Below, piece by piece: positions 21,647 through 34,797 of a DNA stretch of 64,000 nucleotides. The stretch comes from Mesostigma viride (taxonomy: Eukaryota; Streptophyta; Mesostigmatophyceae; Mesostigmatales; Mesostigmataceae): the NCBI GenBank assembly GCA_009746045.1, contig RPFO01000154.1:1-64000 (forward strand), given 5' to 3'. A program made the position numbers and the translations under genes. Within the stretch, counting starts at the first letter, position 1; each line of letters starts with the position of its first letter. The notes below the pieces were generated by a model. That model did no database searches, was not told where the DNA came from, and saw only the letters and a list, made by a program, of their open reading frames with translations.

Positions 21647-24309
21647 CTAAAAATAGATCACGTAGGGTTTTGCAAACATCTTGGATCGCTCCAAGAACAG
21701 TGGCCGGTCCCACACGTGGGGCACCGTGGCATTTGACAGCACGCGTGGGGCTAGATGGGATTCCGCGCTACCGCCTCCACCCCGGTCCCTCCCCCGCCGC
21801 CTCCCCTCCACCCCGCCCGAGGGCACCCCATCGGCCCCCGCCGGCGCGGTTGCCCCCGAGAGCAACGACAGCTGCGCCTCGAGCTGCCGCCGCCGGCGCT
21901 CTTTCTTCTCCCGCTTGCGCTGCTTGCGCGCGAGGGACTCGGCGGAGGACGCCGGCAGCTCCTGCGCCGCGACGGCGGTGACCGCCGGCGGCAGCCCTGT
22001 CAGGGAAGAGGCCGCGGCGGCTCCCCCTGAGAGGCCCGACACCTGGCAGGAGAGGGAGGGTTCTTCGAGCCGCGGTCGCTTGGCGTCTGCTCTCCCTGGT
22101 CGATGCAGTGCAGAGTACAGGGGACGTTCCCCACAGAGAGAAGAGATAGGGAATGCGAGGGGTCACAGGCAAGGCAGGCGAGGCGAGGCGAGGCGAGGCG
22201 AGGCGAGGCAGGGATAACAGCGGGTAAAGCTGTCAATTGAGAACCATGCCACCTGCTCTTAATTTAGCACCCCGCCACCCGCTGCTAATTTAGAACCCTG
22301 CCACCTGGCATACATGGAAGACGATCAAGTAACATTGGGGCAAGGCGGCCTATGTCCTCGACATGCAAGGCGTACTCATGCTCTTTCCGTTCCAAGCAGC
22401 TTAGGGATGGCCACAAGGGAAGGACGTGGCGCGATCAGAGTAACATGTACATGTGCACACAGCACAGCCGTGCATGTGGGAGGACAGCCCGCTACGACGA
22501 CCAAGGCTGGACTCGAATTAGCGATGCTGAACACGGGGCACCAGTTTGCCCCCTGCACGGGTCGTGCATGTTGCCATTCTGTGCACACAGCTGCCGAACC
22601 CGAACGAAACGATGTGCACATGGGTGCTTTTCCCTAGCACAAGAGTACCCCTCAGTACAACACTACGCCCTCGTACCTGGTGAATATGCACGTGGGTGGT
22701 ACTCCCTGGTCCCATTAGGGAGGTAACTAAGTGCTCAGGTGTTGCTAACCACTCACATCCAATGTCTATATAAGGTGCATTCACGTAATTGAGCTGGGCG
22801 GCACGATAGGAATTGGGGTGGGGGACCAGAAGGTGTGGGAGAGAGAGGGAAAAAGGGGCATGCCCTCCAGATTTATATACGAAACTCAATAAACAACTGA
22901 AAGCATCGGAGGTAATCCGGAGTACTGTTGTAGCCTGGGTCGCGGAAGCCACCGTCAAATTTTATTTCACCAGTACAGCGCGGAAGCTTCCCCGCCAACC
23001 AACCAACCACCAACCACAGCCTGCCAATCCCCTTGCCTATTCCCCACAGCATCCGTTTCCAGTGGTAGATCCCCTTGCCAGCGCCACAACCCTCTGCAAA
23101 CGCCGCCATCCTTAAGACCACGCCACTCGCTTCACAACTTGCCGTGTCACCCACCATGCCACCCACCATGCCAGTCACCGCGCCAGTCACCACCCCGCTC
23201 ACCATCCGTCGCGTTGGTGAGCTCACTGCTCGAGCCTGTGGGCTTGCTGCGCAGGCCGTTGCCCGTGGTGGTGGCGTCGCCATCCGCTGCTTCTTGCTGC
23301 TTCTTGCGCTTCTGGCAGGTTCGCCGCAGGGGGGCGCCGGAGTATGTGGGTAGAAGATGTTTGGCGGAAGATGTGTGGGCGGAAGATGTGGGCGGAAGGT
23401 GTGGGCGGAAGGTGTGGCCGGAAGGTGTGGGCGGAAGGTGTGGGCGGAAGGTGTGGGCGGAAGGTGTGGGCGGAAGGTGTGGGCAGTGAGACAGGGGGTA
23501 ACCGCCGGGGAGGGCACGGGGGGGGGGAAGGGGAGAGGGGGAAGGGGAGAGACAGACTTGAAGGGGAGGAGAAAGAGGAAGCTGAGAACAGGACAAGAGG
23601 CAAGTTGCCAGAGACAATGACGGCATGGTGTAGAAATACATCTGTAAATTGCTTCTATAAATAGCATGCGAATCCCCTGCGCCGTGCAAGCAAGGCAGTT
23701 GCCACCTGATCATCACGAAGTCCTTCAGCAGCATACGCAACGGGCGTGCAACACGGGCTGTGCCGTGCCCCCCAAAGCATTACAAGCCATCCTGACACGT
23801 GTGCGTGGAATTGCAGGAAAAGGCCGTGTTGGACAGGTGCAATAAGTGTCGGGCTTGCATCCTTTGCACATAGGAAAGCTGAAGCGCATGGGAGAGCCAC
23901 CGTGACTACGTGAAGCCAAAACTAAAAGAGGACAACTGAATGACCGAAGGCCAGCAGTCCAGTGTGATAAACCATAAGGCGTTAAAGGCATACTGACCCA
24001 AGAATTCTGGTGCTGCATGCACTTAACAGGCGGTTACTCGTCCAGGTAAGCATTAACATACGCGGATCGTCGTCTAGGATAAGCAAAGCATTCCTCCACG
24101 TGACAGCTAACGTTATATGCTACAATAACAGGAAAGCAACCAAATGCAGTGATCCAACGTTGCGTGCGAGGTAGAGGCAGCTGCCAGTGTTGGTAAGCAT
24201 GCGAGACTCGGCATCAGTGTGCCAGGATTACCTTTTCTTTTTTTTCCCTCTTTGCCTTCTGCTGCTTTAAGATTTCATCGATTGCGGGCTTGGGCAGGCA
24301 TCGGGACAT
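21647..24309 (-). CDS. Predicted lysine-rich protein, 188 residues, three exons
   Basis: I do not recognise the family. Proposed minus-strand exons are 24309-24232, 23311-23203 and 22026-21647, all GT-AG with matching phases. The N-terminus MSRCLPKPAIDEILKQQKAK is followed by a Lys/Glu-rich stretch that runs across the first junction (REKKEK joined to KRKKQQEAADGD), the best support for that join. The middle is Ala/Ser-rich and probably disordered, then a highly basic helix (ARKQRKREKKERRRRQLEAQ) at about 93-112. The end contains VPHVWDRPLFLERSKMFAKP, which looks ordered and may be the conserved part. It could be nuclear or nucleolar by composition; this is inference. The final stop could instead be intronic if the donor-like TAC/GTGATC near 21660 is used. 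Confidence 0.5.
22165..22212. repeat. GGCGA pentanucleotide array
   Basis: About eight AGGCG units lie in the second intron of the 188-residue protein gene, upstream of its exon 3. In the sense direction this is CGCCT. Confidence 0.9.
23345..23490. repeat. 12-bp tandem repeat next to a splice acceptor
   Basis: GTGGGCGGAAGG is repeated about eleven times with few changes. In the sense of the minus-strand gene it reads CCTTCCGCCCAC, a pyrimidine-rich array ending about 35 bp before the exon 2 acceptor at 23312-23314. Confidence 0.9.
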
Positions 24310-25978
24310 GACTTTGGACACCCCATAACATGCTTCGCAAGGAAAATCTCAGCCTGCGTCGCGAGAGATGCATGCGTCTACTCGCCAACAGGCGGAGTCG
24401 CCTGCATCACTAGCGCGGCATCACACGATAAGGAGGCGCAGGAATCCCGAAAAGGGGCACCGAGGGGCCGAATGCATCGCTATGACGGCACAGAAAGCCC
24501 CGCTACCGCACGAAGTGCTGACCATGAACAGCAGGCAACGGATTTTGAGGGGCAGCGACGGGCGTTGCTGTTGATAAGCTGGGTGCTGCCGTGGAATGGT
24601 GGCAGGTGGGAATCCACGAGCTTTTTCGCGTACGAAGGTGAAACAGCTGAAAGAATTGGCTCATGGTGGCCTCGATCGACCTGTTCCCGCGTATCAGCTT
24701 GTCGCCCAACCTACTTGCAGGTTCCGTAGGCCTATCAGTGCTCTCCCGCGCGGAGGATGCTCTTGATTGGCTAAGACTCTAAGAAAAACTGGACGACTTG
24801 ACCGACGCGTGAGTTGACAGGCAATGAGACGAGTTCAACTATGTGCTACAGTACCCGCCTGCGTACGCGTGGGAATAAACTGAGCTGAACTGAACCGGGG
24901 CTAGCGTTTCTGAACAGCGTCAATGAATCAAACCGTACCCATGCGCCGCATCGCACCTTGACAATTGGCAGCCGGGCCACGAATACGAGATGTGACGCGA
25001 TACGCATCGAACGAGCAGGTCGCCCACGCTCGCGTCATCACGGGCATGAGTCGACAGCAAGCAGCTGGCTGTTGGCAAGCATGTCCAAAGTTGATGACCC
25101 TGTACGTTCCCAATTCAATATGTTCTGGTTTTGCATGTGTCATATCCGCTCAACGGGATGCTATGCCAGCTTGCCCATTCCTAACGGACGGGACGCGCCT
25201 CCCGGAATAGACAAGCTAACATGCCAAATTTGCATTCGCGCGCGTGTCTTATATTGCGATATCGCACGGTATCATGTAGTGGAACTGCACACACGTTTGC
25301 ATGGCAGGCGGTAGGCTAAGGAAAGCTCCCGGTAAGGTGAAACTGCGTCTTCATCGCGCTGGCTTCGCATTTTTTGTGGGATAAAGGTGAATGGAGCGCA
25401 TACGCGGGTAAGGATACCCATTGAACGTGGTCGTGGTTCCTTTCCGCGCAAACAGCGCGAGGTCGGCCAGGAAGCCTATTATACTTGTAGGTTTTCGCTG
25501 CCTGATCTCCAAATTATTATAAACCGCTCGTCACCCTGGGTGAGTTTGCGTGGGAATGGTGTGCCGGCATCGGTAAATTCTAGTTTTCTAGTCCGCGTCC
25601 GCGATTTTGCAGCCACACCGCGCATCGAAGATAAACCGCGCTGCCGAGCAATAAGTCGCTGCGCTGAAAAGGGTTAATTACAAATTACGTCATTCGATTA
25701 AGCCAGCGCTTCTTGTTGATCGTCTTTGGCTGCATCGTCTCGGCGGCAATGTTGGCCGTTTTTTATCTAGCCTACTCTCGCTATTGCATGCCTTTCCTAT
25801 TTGACGCTAGTCGGCCAACTGTGGTTCATGGCCTGACCAGATATTTGACCATCCTACACCTCAGGTATTGTGCGTGGCTTTGCTTTCCTACCGTTTCCTG
25901 ATTCCCTACCCTTAACCTCGTGTTCCGAAGCAATACATGCTCATCATCACTCGCATCACATGAGGGCATCGCAGGGTG
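24310..25978. other. Spacer without supported genes
   Basis: Short ORFs on both strands show no family resemblance and no consistent splice structure. It must hold the 5' ends of the two flanking genes, which diverge from here. No motif is assigned. Confidence 0.45.
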
Positions 25979-28900
25979 ATGGGGATGCAACGGCTGGAGC
26001 CTGGGAGGATGCCAGCGGCAGCCGCATTCAACCCTGGCAGTAGCCCCAGCGCCAAGGGAGCCAGGGACATACAGCCTGTCAAGCGGCGGCGATCCGCGTT
26101 TGCAAAGGTGCGGGGGCCGCCTTGGTTAGCGCCTTCAGAGTCGTACGCAGGGTGTGGTGCTATGCGTGAGGTGATCAGTCAGGTGTCTTCTCATGAGCCA
26201 GCATTGCCTTTGGGAGGCGGAGGTCTCACCGCCGTGTATGGGCGTTGGTAAATCGATAACCTCCCATCTTTTGGCATGCGAGATAGGCAGCCTTTATTGT
26301 GAGACGAGACAGCATGACCTTAGCAGCATTTTAGAATACGACGTCTGGCAGCCTAGCGACTGTACATGCAGGCGCAGGGAATGCCCGATTGTTTGTGACC
26401 CCAAGCCTGCCGATACGGTAGTCTCAAGTTGACGGAGTAGGGCTACCACTGTATGTATACACTATATACTGTATGTATACTATATGTATACACTATATAC
26501 TGTATGTATATGATAAGTATACGCTATATACTGTATGTATATCACTGGCTTTTCATAGCAGGAACAAGACCTGCCTTATTATGGTCTGCACTTGATCCGT
26601 AAGACAAACATTTCCTGGAGGCTAGATTCCCACTTGACAGGCAGTGCCCCTTCTCTGCTTGGCCAGTCATATCCATGATGAAAATCTTAATGCTGTTCTT
26701 CCATTTGTCGCTCTAAACCGCACTACCATGCACATCCAATGCCCCTGAACCGGCTGCTTTGTGGAATCATATCAAGTCGTCGAGGGGTAAGAGAAGCTGG
26801 GTGTGACCCATGTTCTATCTTGCACCCTGGTTGCAGCAAGGCAGGCGTTGCGTGCGGTCTCTGCTATCAAAGCTCCTGCTCGCGGGAAGCGCCCTCCCAT
26901 CCATTCCTAACCTGTGGACTAACTAATGGCTTCATGAATCGGCTATTACTTACTAGTAAAGTGTCAGTCCACTGACATTTCCTCTCCGTCCATGCGCGCA
27001 TGCATGTGCACAAGGGTGCCCGTACTCGAACTTAGGTCTCTTTGGGAACATCGTTTCCGTCATGAAGCCACCGGTTTCGCTTATTTGCTCAAATTTGCTT
27101 TGCATGCCTCAACCTACTATTGCCCGTTCGTGCACACTTGGCGCTTGTGCATTTGTGGCCGCCCACCCTGCAGGCCTTTAGCTGCTTCCGCCCTTCCACA
27201 GCTCCCAAAGACACTAAAGGGGCCAAAAAGCCCACCGACAGTGGCCAGCCGCAAAAACGACAGGGATCAGCACACGGGAGCCACGAGGGGTCCGGCGCCG
27301 CCACCAGCCGCCGGGGCCTTTCCCCCGCCCCCTCACACCTCAGCGCTCTGCGGGGATCCCGGGTCTTGAACCTCCCCAAGGGCATTAATTCTGCCACCGC
27401 CCACCCACTTGGCCCTCATGGCCCCTCCCATGCACCAGGCAAGCACGCCAGTCATGGCCAGCACGAGGCCTCTAATTGGCACCGGTCGCGGAAGGACACG
27501 AAAGGGGGGGGCAGCCCTGCGCGCTCCTCCTCCAGGCAGTCCACCCCCGCAGGCTCGAGGGCCCAGGGGGCCCCTGGTGCGGACGCGAGAGATCCCAGGG
27601 ACGTGGCGGGGGCGCAGCGCGGCAAGGGCGAGGAGCGGGGTGCTAGTCGCCGTCACGTGCGGGACGCGGCTGGCGCGTCGGACCATCATCTTAGTGCGGG
27701 ACTAGGAGACGGGAATGGAGCGGGCTCAGACCGGCGCGGAGGGGGACAAGAGGGGCATGGAGCAGGGCACGCGTCGATCCATTCACAAGGAGGTCAAGGA
27801 GGGCAGGGATTATTGAAGGAGGATGCTCGTGCCAATTTGCTGCGAGACGAGGCAGCATTCGCAGCCGCCGCAGCAGCACGTCAAGGCACTGTGGTCCACA
27901 GCCACATGGCCCCCAGCCACACGAGCCATCATCCTCATCGTCACCGGGGATATAGGGGGCGGATGGCAGCGTCCGAGCCAGAGAGATCTGCTGGTGCGGG
28001 TGATGGTCTGGGTGATGGCTCAGTTCATGCGCACTCGCTGACCGCCGAGAATGTCATGCATGCGTCCATGAGTGACAGAGAGAGGGGCGGCAAGCGAGGC
28101 CACGGCCACCACCGGCGTCATCGAGAGCTGACAAGGGACAGGTATACGGGTGCCAGAAGCTACGTGAGCGACACCCCAAGGGGCGAGAGTGACGGCGGCA
28201 GGCATCAGAGGACGCCACCTGCGCCGCCGATAGTCCGCTCCTCTTCCATGCTCATGTGGGCGGCCACAGACGCCGCACCAACGGGCGCCAGCTCGCACGG
28301 ACCCTCTCTGGCACAGGTGCCAGCAGCGGCGGCTGCATCAGGGCCGGGAGCTGCACCTACCTCGGCAGTGGCCGCGGAATCGACAGCCGCAATGTCTTCT
28401 CTGGCAGTAGTGGCACCATCGGCGGCAGCAGCGGCTGCTGCTGCTGGTGTTGCTGCGCTCAGGTTGTTGCCATCATCATCACCACCCCAGAATGGGCAGC
28501 TCAAGCTCCGTGCTGGCAGCGGGGGGATGGGGGCGCTTGACAGAGATAGCGCTGGCGGCAGCCACACGGGCGGACCAAGCAGCCGCCGCGGTCGTCGTGG
28601 CGAGGAGTTGCCCGACGAGGGGGCGGACGATGAGGATGGTGAAGCATCCCTCGCTGCTTCCTCGTGGGGTACGTCCCACCACCCCTTGTCGCCAGCACCA
28701 GATAGCCCAACCACCAGCTTTGGGCAGTGGCTGCCTGAAGGGCCCGGTGTGCCAGGGGGAGGCAGCCGGCCGGCTGGTCTGCTCCACCCGCTGGCTGCAC
28801 ACGAAGCCGGCAGTGACGTCGACAGCGGTAGCAACTACGGCAGCGACTGCGCCTTCAATAATGGCACCAATCACGACCTCCATGGCGGCAGCGCGGGCAT

Positions 28901-29132
28901 GAGAGGAGGCGTGGGCGGAGCAAATGGAAAAGGTAACCGGGCCAGGGAGGGCGGCGGTGATAGAGGCCCGCATGAGGGTCATGGCCAGGGTCGTGAGGCT
29001 GGTGACGGCAGCAGCAGCGGTGGTGGCAGTGGCAGCGTGCATGCGCGGCGCGCCAGCATAGGGTCCAAGGTGGGCATGCCGGCAGCGAGAATACCCTCCC
29101 CAGCAACACCGCTGCCACCAACACCACCACAA

Positions 29133-29163
<31 letters not shown>

Positions 29164-32100
29164 CAACAGCAGTAGTGACAGCAGCAGCAGAAGGGAGAGC
29201 CCTGGGTGGTCCGCTGACATCAGCGTCAGGTGTCGCCTACGTCAGCAGCGAGGAGGACTACCAGACGCCGCGCACACGCTCCATGCCGCAGAGTGTGGGC
29301 ACGATAGGGCGGCGCCGCAAGTCTCGCGGCGCCTCGATGCGCCACGTGGCAGCAGCAGGAGAAGAAGAGGACCAGGACGACTTGGACGTTGGTGGCGGGT
29401 CCAGGGTGTCTACCGCAGGGTCATCACGCAATGAAGCTGGCCATAACGGTTATTCTGGCAGCAGGCGAGGGCGATCGGAGCGGAGGGATCGGCGCAAGTC
29501 TAAGGGGCAGCATGCGGAGCCCAAGGAAGAGGGGAGGCAGCGTGCCGGAGGAAGAGCGGAGGGGGGAGTGAGGGAGGGGCTCGCGCCGGGTGCCGTGGAT
29601 CCCCGCGCAACAGAACCAGGTGGCTCTGGCAGGCAACTAGCGATGGGCACCCCTGTGGTAGTGGCAGTGCCTCAGGTAACCCGCTCCCAGCGCCCCCCCT
29701 CGCACACCCGCCCCCAGCACCGTCGCACGAGGAGCATCGACGGCGACGAAGGCGATGTGCTGCCAGAGAGTCCTCCGCGTGGGCGCCGTGTGCCAGCATC
29801 AGATGGCGGCGGCATGCCAGCAGTAAAGGGCGGTGGCAGGGCGGCGGCGGCCTCGCCTGTGCCCCGTCAAATGCAGGCCCCTCCCGGCGTGCCTGATGAT
29901 GCCACCTCTGATGACGAGCAGGGGGGCAATGTCATCCAGAAGAGCGCGGGTGCTGCACGGGGCAGCAAGGGAGGAGCGAATGCCAGGGCGAACACCCGGA
30001 CGGCTGTGTTGGCGGAGCCAGGGGGTGAGGGGGACTCTGGCAGTCCCGCGCACCCGGGCGGACATACCCCCACACGGCACGTGGCGGCGCAAGCATCAGG
30101 GAGTCGAGTTCACCGCCCAGGCACACAGGCCCCACCCCGGGCCCCTGCCAGGGATGCCGGCCCGGTCCACGAGGACAGCTTTGACAGTGATGCGGACTTG
30201 GTGGCGGTGGTGTCTGTGCCCAGGGACGCAGGGATGGGGCGGCAGCATCGCAGTGACGTCGGTCAGGACAAGCCCCCATTGCGCCATGGCCAGAGTGCCG
30301 ATGCTGACGACTTGGAGGATGAGGGGGAGGAAGAGGAAAGGGGTGGCCGTGAGGGGAAGCATGGAAGCCGCGTCGGTGGGGGATATTGGGGTGGAGGCCG
30401 GCAGGGCCTTGAGGAAGACCCATCAGGAGGAACCCCCGATGGGGATGCGGCGACGGGTGAGCACGGGACGAGGTGGTACCCCTTGGAAGAGGGCGAGGGG
30501 GGGGCAGACCATTGGTGGGCTGGCACCCGTCACCCCCTTCCCATCAGTTCTCATCGTGCTGGGCATGGACGCGTCGCACACTCTGGCATCAATATTGGGC
30601 TGCTGCAGGGTAAGGGTGGGGGGGTGGGGGGTGGCAGGAGGCCTTGTTAGAGCCAGCATCCTGGCAGGGTATAATGGTGTGGGTGGCCATAGGCCTGGTT
30701 GGACCCAGCACTGCAGGGCATTGTGCGGCACGTTTCGGCAGGGTAAGGGTGTGGGTTCGTCGGGGGGATAAGAGTTTCGGTAAAGTCAAAAACACGGTTA
30801 CTCGTGCGCGGCTGGGTTGGGTGCGCTGAGAGTGCAGTGCAGGGCTGTTTGCCTTGTGCTGGCCATCACACCAGCTCGTGTCCTGAGGGAATGGTAAGTA
30901 AGGTAAAGGCAGGTTGAGGGGATGGTGAATGCAAGGAGTATCGTCGAATCTGAAACAAACAGATGGCCAGCGTGGTATTGCGGAAATGAGTGTAAGTGCA
31001 TGGCTGCCGCATACTCTATTGGTTCTAGAATTACTAATATTACTATTAATCAAGAATGACTCATTATTGCTTTACTCCTCCAGCATGGCTGTCCTCACGG
31101 GTTTGGGTTTGAGCTGGAGCCTGGATTGATGCGGTAGCCTTTGGTGTTCTAGATCCTCATCTTGGTAGCTGTCCGTGTGATCACCTCGATAGCAAGAATA
31201 CTTTGATGAGTATATGCTACGATGAGAATATGCTGCGATGAAGATGTGCTACGATGAGAATATGCTACTATGAGTATATGCTACGATGAGTAGATCCTAC
31301 TAGTAGTATGAGTATTTGCAGCGATGAGTAGATGCGGCCCGTGCCTGGCCTCTCCGAGACATTGGCATTGTGACTGCTGTTGCAACCACCATTATAACCG
31401 TCATCATAACTCATTCAACTTCAGCTGCCATCATAACTTCCCTCTGCCGCCTATCGTCGGCCCGCCCCTGGCGTCTCCACCGCTGCTTTGCCACACCTGC
31501 CAGAGCATTCCGGTGCCGCAGAGGGCCACCGGCGCGGTGTCAGCAACGACGACTTCTCTTCAGCACACCCTAATGAAGGCGACTATGGTCCCATCGCCGG
31601 TCCATACGCCAACGCCCCCAACCCAAGCAGCCCCTATTTGAATGCCTCGGCTGGGCCAAGCCTCAAGGAACAGATCCGCGCGAGTTATGGCCTGCTGCCC
31701 CCCGCGTACGGGCCAGCTGTCCCCGGTATCATGCCCGGTGGCCAGCACCCTGACAACTCCCTGGGGGCCGTCTACTGGAACCAGCCGCAGCACCCGCCGC
31801 TGCTGGCACCCGCATACGGTGTGAGTACTCCCCTGGTGCCCCTTGCGGGGGGGGGAGGCTTCCGCCCCCCTTACTCCCTCAGCTTCTCGGGTTACCCCAA
31901 CGTGAGCCGCGAGCCAAGCTACCACCACCCGGTGATGGGCGGCTATTTCCATCCGGGATCTCCCCAGCACCACCTGGGCATGGTGGGGCAGGGACCCACG
32001 GGCAGCATGCAGCATCCCTACACGTGGCATGCCCGCCACCTGTCCATTCCCGCCACGTTGTGTGCCCCCCCGCCAATGCAAGCCCCCAGTTTCCTCGGTG

Positions 32101-33182
32101 CCCCTCACGTCCCGCCACCTCCCGGCACCCAGGCCAGCCAGGGTTCCCGTAGCACTGGCAGGGTGCCATCAGGTCATGCCCCCGTGGGGTACAGTGTCCC
32201 GAACGCCCGCCTGCTGGCTCTGGCGACTGCGCCAGGTCAGCGGTCGCATGGTGGCAGTGACGTGTTGTCAGGGACCAGCAGCGGGGGGTCGCGGAGGAGG
32301 CTCCATGGCAAGGATGGGACGGTGGCGCGAGATGCGTCCGTTGTGCCAGCATCCTTGCCAAGGTATGGCCGGTGGTTTCATTGGCAAATGTTAGGCATAA
32401 ACGTGGTAGTTAATCCTCGGTGGTGACCACTGACCACGGTCCTGGCATGGATTCTGCTTGGGGCGTGGCGGCCGATGGTTCAATTCTCCAACTCATATAA
32501 TAGACACTCGGTTTAGCACTACTCTATGTGAGTTTATGCCATGTCGTCGTGGTAGCCCTGTGACCCCCATCCCGGCAGATTCACATGATTAATTGCATCA
32601 TGCGATCCATGCATGGCACATATGTTCTGATCTCTTTCTTACCGATAGTCTGTTACATGCCCGTTGCAGCTTGTATAGTGGGTATTCATTCGGCATGCAT
32701 TCGGGTCACGTGTTACAGTGCTTAACCAGGCCTGCTGTTGTATGCCTTCTGTCCACCCCTGCTAACTGCTTGACCAGGCCGGCCTGTTGTTGTATGCCTT
32801 GCGTCCACCCCTCCTGCACCCCACACATGTGGCCATATGACACACAATCTTGATTCCTTTCCGCCTATCTATTTCTGGCAGCCGCAAGCTGCCCCGGCCC
32901 CACATGACGACTGAAAGCAGCTCCTCCATTTTTGGTAGCAGCAGCACCACGAGCGGTGGGCCAGGTAGCGCGGGCACCACGTCATCCGCCCCCAGCTCAG
33001 GGTCCCAGGCGGCGGCGGTCTTCCAGGACGTGCTGCAAGGGTACATTGCGGGCGAGCGGTCCACGACATGGTGGACGCACCGCTTTGGCGGCGTGACCAG
33101 CAAGGACGTGCATGACAGCTCGCTCAAGCGCAGCGCGGACGCAGCGCGCATGCAGGACCGCAACCGCGTGCTGGGCGCGTGA
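25979..33182 (+). CDS. Predicted large disordered protein, 1574 residues, four exons
   Basis: I do not recognise the family. Proposed exons are 25979-26107, 27174-30609, 31504-32362 and 32882-33182, all GT-AG; the phases agree at every junction and the total is exactly 1575 codons. The 3.4 kb second exon is open throughout. The protein is rich in Gly, Ser, His, Arg, Pro and Ala with poly-Ala blocks near residues 450-475, many Arg-Arg/Lys patches and an acidic patch (DDLEDEGEEEERGG) near 1100, so it is likely largely disordered. Exon 3 is Pro/Tyr/His-rich. The last 60 residues (from VFQDVLQGYIAGERSTTWWT to RNRVLGA) look ordered and are the best target for family searches. An alternative exon 3 acceptor at 31522 keeps the same frame. 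The first exon is the least certain; further upstream exons are possible. Confidence 0.62.
26445..26545. repeat. AT-rich tandem repeat with TATAC palindromes
   Basis: ACTGTATGTATAC and CACTATATACTG phrases alternate about four times over 100 bp, in intron 1 of the 1574-residue protein gene. Each unit is partly self-complementary. Confidence 0.85.
30604..30751 (+). repeat. Second copy of a splice-donor phrase after exon 2 of the large gene
   Basis: The exon 2 donor reads GCAGGGTAAGGGTG at 30605-30618. The same 14 nt recur at 30738-30751, and a related GGCAGGGTATAATGG lies between. The second site would be a competent donor. Confidence 0.6.
31195..31335. repeat. ~19-bp tandem repeat, intron 2 of the large gene
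   Basis: TATGCTACGATGAGAA and variants (GATGAGTATATGCTAC, GATGAAGATGTGCTAC) recur about six times. It is non-coding. Confidence 0.85.
32724..32816. repeat. Two-copy tandem duplication, ~53 bp, intron 3 of the large gene
   Basis: Two copies share ACCAGGCC, TGTTGTATGCCTT and GTCCACCCCT. It is non-coding. Confidence 0.85.
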
Positions 33183-33217
33183 TACATCAGATTGCTGGGC
33201 GCGTGATACATCAGATC
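33170..33217 (+). repeat. 24-bp tandem duplication spanning the stop codon of the large gene
   Basis: CTGGGCGCGTGATACATCAG occurs at 33171-33190 and again at 33195-33214. The first copy holds the proposed TGA stop, so the second lies in the 3' UTR. Confidence 0.92.
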
Positions 33218-34797
33218 ATATGTAGTCACTCTTTTAGTTTCTGGAACGCCAATACGTACCTAGTAACTAGTTCGCTTATCGATCTGGACCATGATCGAGC
33301 AGCGCTAGCCATTAATTCATATGACAGCGCTAATAATATATTTCTTTATTGTTTCTGTCTCGATCTCTCAACAGGCACACATGCCAAATCACTCAAGAGG
33401 ATCAGAGGAAGCATGCATCTACCACAACCGTGCGCGCGTCTCCTATATAATAAACCAACCGCGAATTACAAAATGGAAGATAAGCATAAAGTGAGACAAG
33501 TATGCCTGGACCCGTGGACTTTTCGTGATAGACTCGGCATGGACATGTGCTACACTAGACGTGACGGGCTCACACCCGGGCAGCCTCCTGGTTTGTCTGT
33601 AATATGGAGGCAGATGGTGCGCAAGGATAGATGGCAAGTAGTGATGAAGGAGACCACTGACCCCCAAGCCTGTGGGGGCTCCGCGTGTGACCAAGTATGG
33701 CATTCATAGCGATTAGGGCCGCGGTGCCCACACCCCTGTAACTAGGACCTAGATAGCCTACACCATCCATTCCATCCCGTGTTCCCCGCCCACTGAGGAC
33801 TTATGCTCACGTGACGCAGTCACGTGTCTATAAATAAATTAATTAATGGCGATCCAACGCCGTGGAAGGACTAGGGTAGTTGTCTGAGAGGAAAGACGCG
33901 AAGGACGCATGCATGCATTTGTGCTCACGATGGGTGGAGGCCGGCAAGCATATCACAGAGTGCTAAACCAGACATGCACAGAATTAAGAATTCATGCATG
34001 AAGCTAGCCAGAAGCACCGGCTTCACACACACTACTAGCATATGCACAGCTATAGACAACTATTATGTGCATATATGCGGAATTAACGGAAGGGGCACTA
34101 TACAATCCCATACATGGCTGCATGCCCTGGAGTTCCAGCGGCTAATTTCCAACTTGATCCAAGTCAAGTGGCATGTATGTATACGACAATGCTGGGGACA
34201 CAGCAATCAATATGTCCATGCATGGAGGTGGATGCATGAGGTTGTGATTTTATACCCCTGGGTATGCCCCTAAAACCCCTCAGGCTCCGGGAGAGGCCTT
34301 TATATTCTCTGGCCAAAACCGGCGCCTCTAAATGTGTTCCAAGCCTAACTGTAGGCTCTGGACCATTAATTAATTAAACACGTGCTCCCGTTGGGGAGTC
34401 ACGGAGCACCGAAGTGCTTTTAATCCCTGTGTGTGCACAACAGGAGAAAGGGCAGATCAACCCCCAGTCTCCTTCATGCCTAATTGGCATGCCACAGCTG
34501 CATTCGGGCACGCTAGCTAAACGGACACGCTAACGATCCGGCAATCTGTGGGTGCAATACGACCCATACATGTGAACATGACATAACAAGGAGCGCCGTG
34601 GGCAAGTAATCTGATCGTAGCCAGGACGTAGCATGGCTGTACAAGGACTGAGCTAGGCTATGGCTGGTTGTGTACTGTGTGTTAGCGGGGCACGTGACTA
34701 GGTATGGTGGCACAGCTAGGCAAACATTCTAAGCATGGCTGCCATAGCGCGCGGCAGTGGCTACCAATGGATACAAGCTAGGGCTACAAGCTATTCT
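33183..34797. other. Spacer with a palindrome; no supported gene
   Basis: No gene is visible. The palindrome CACGTGACGCAGTCACGTG lies at 33808-33826, followed by TTAATTAAT; the same 19 nt occur at 55838-55856. Near 34390 GTTGGGGAGTCACGGA occurs, and its reverse complement recurs near 57268. Confidence 0.5.

Noticed and set aside
27333-30731. Many antisense ORFs of 60-217 codons
   Set aside because: Shadows of the long GC-rich exon of the 1574-residue protein; low stop frequency explains them.
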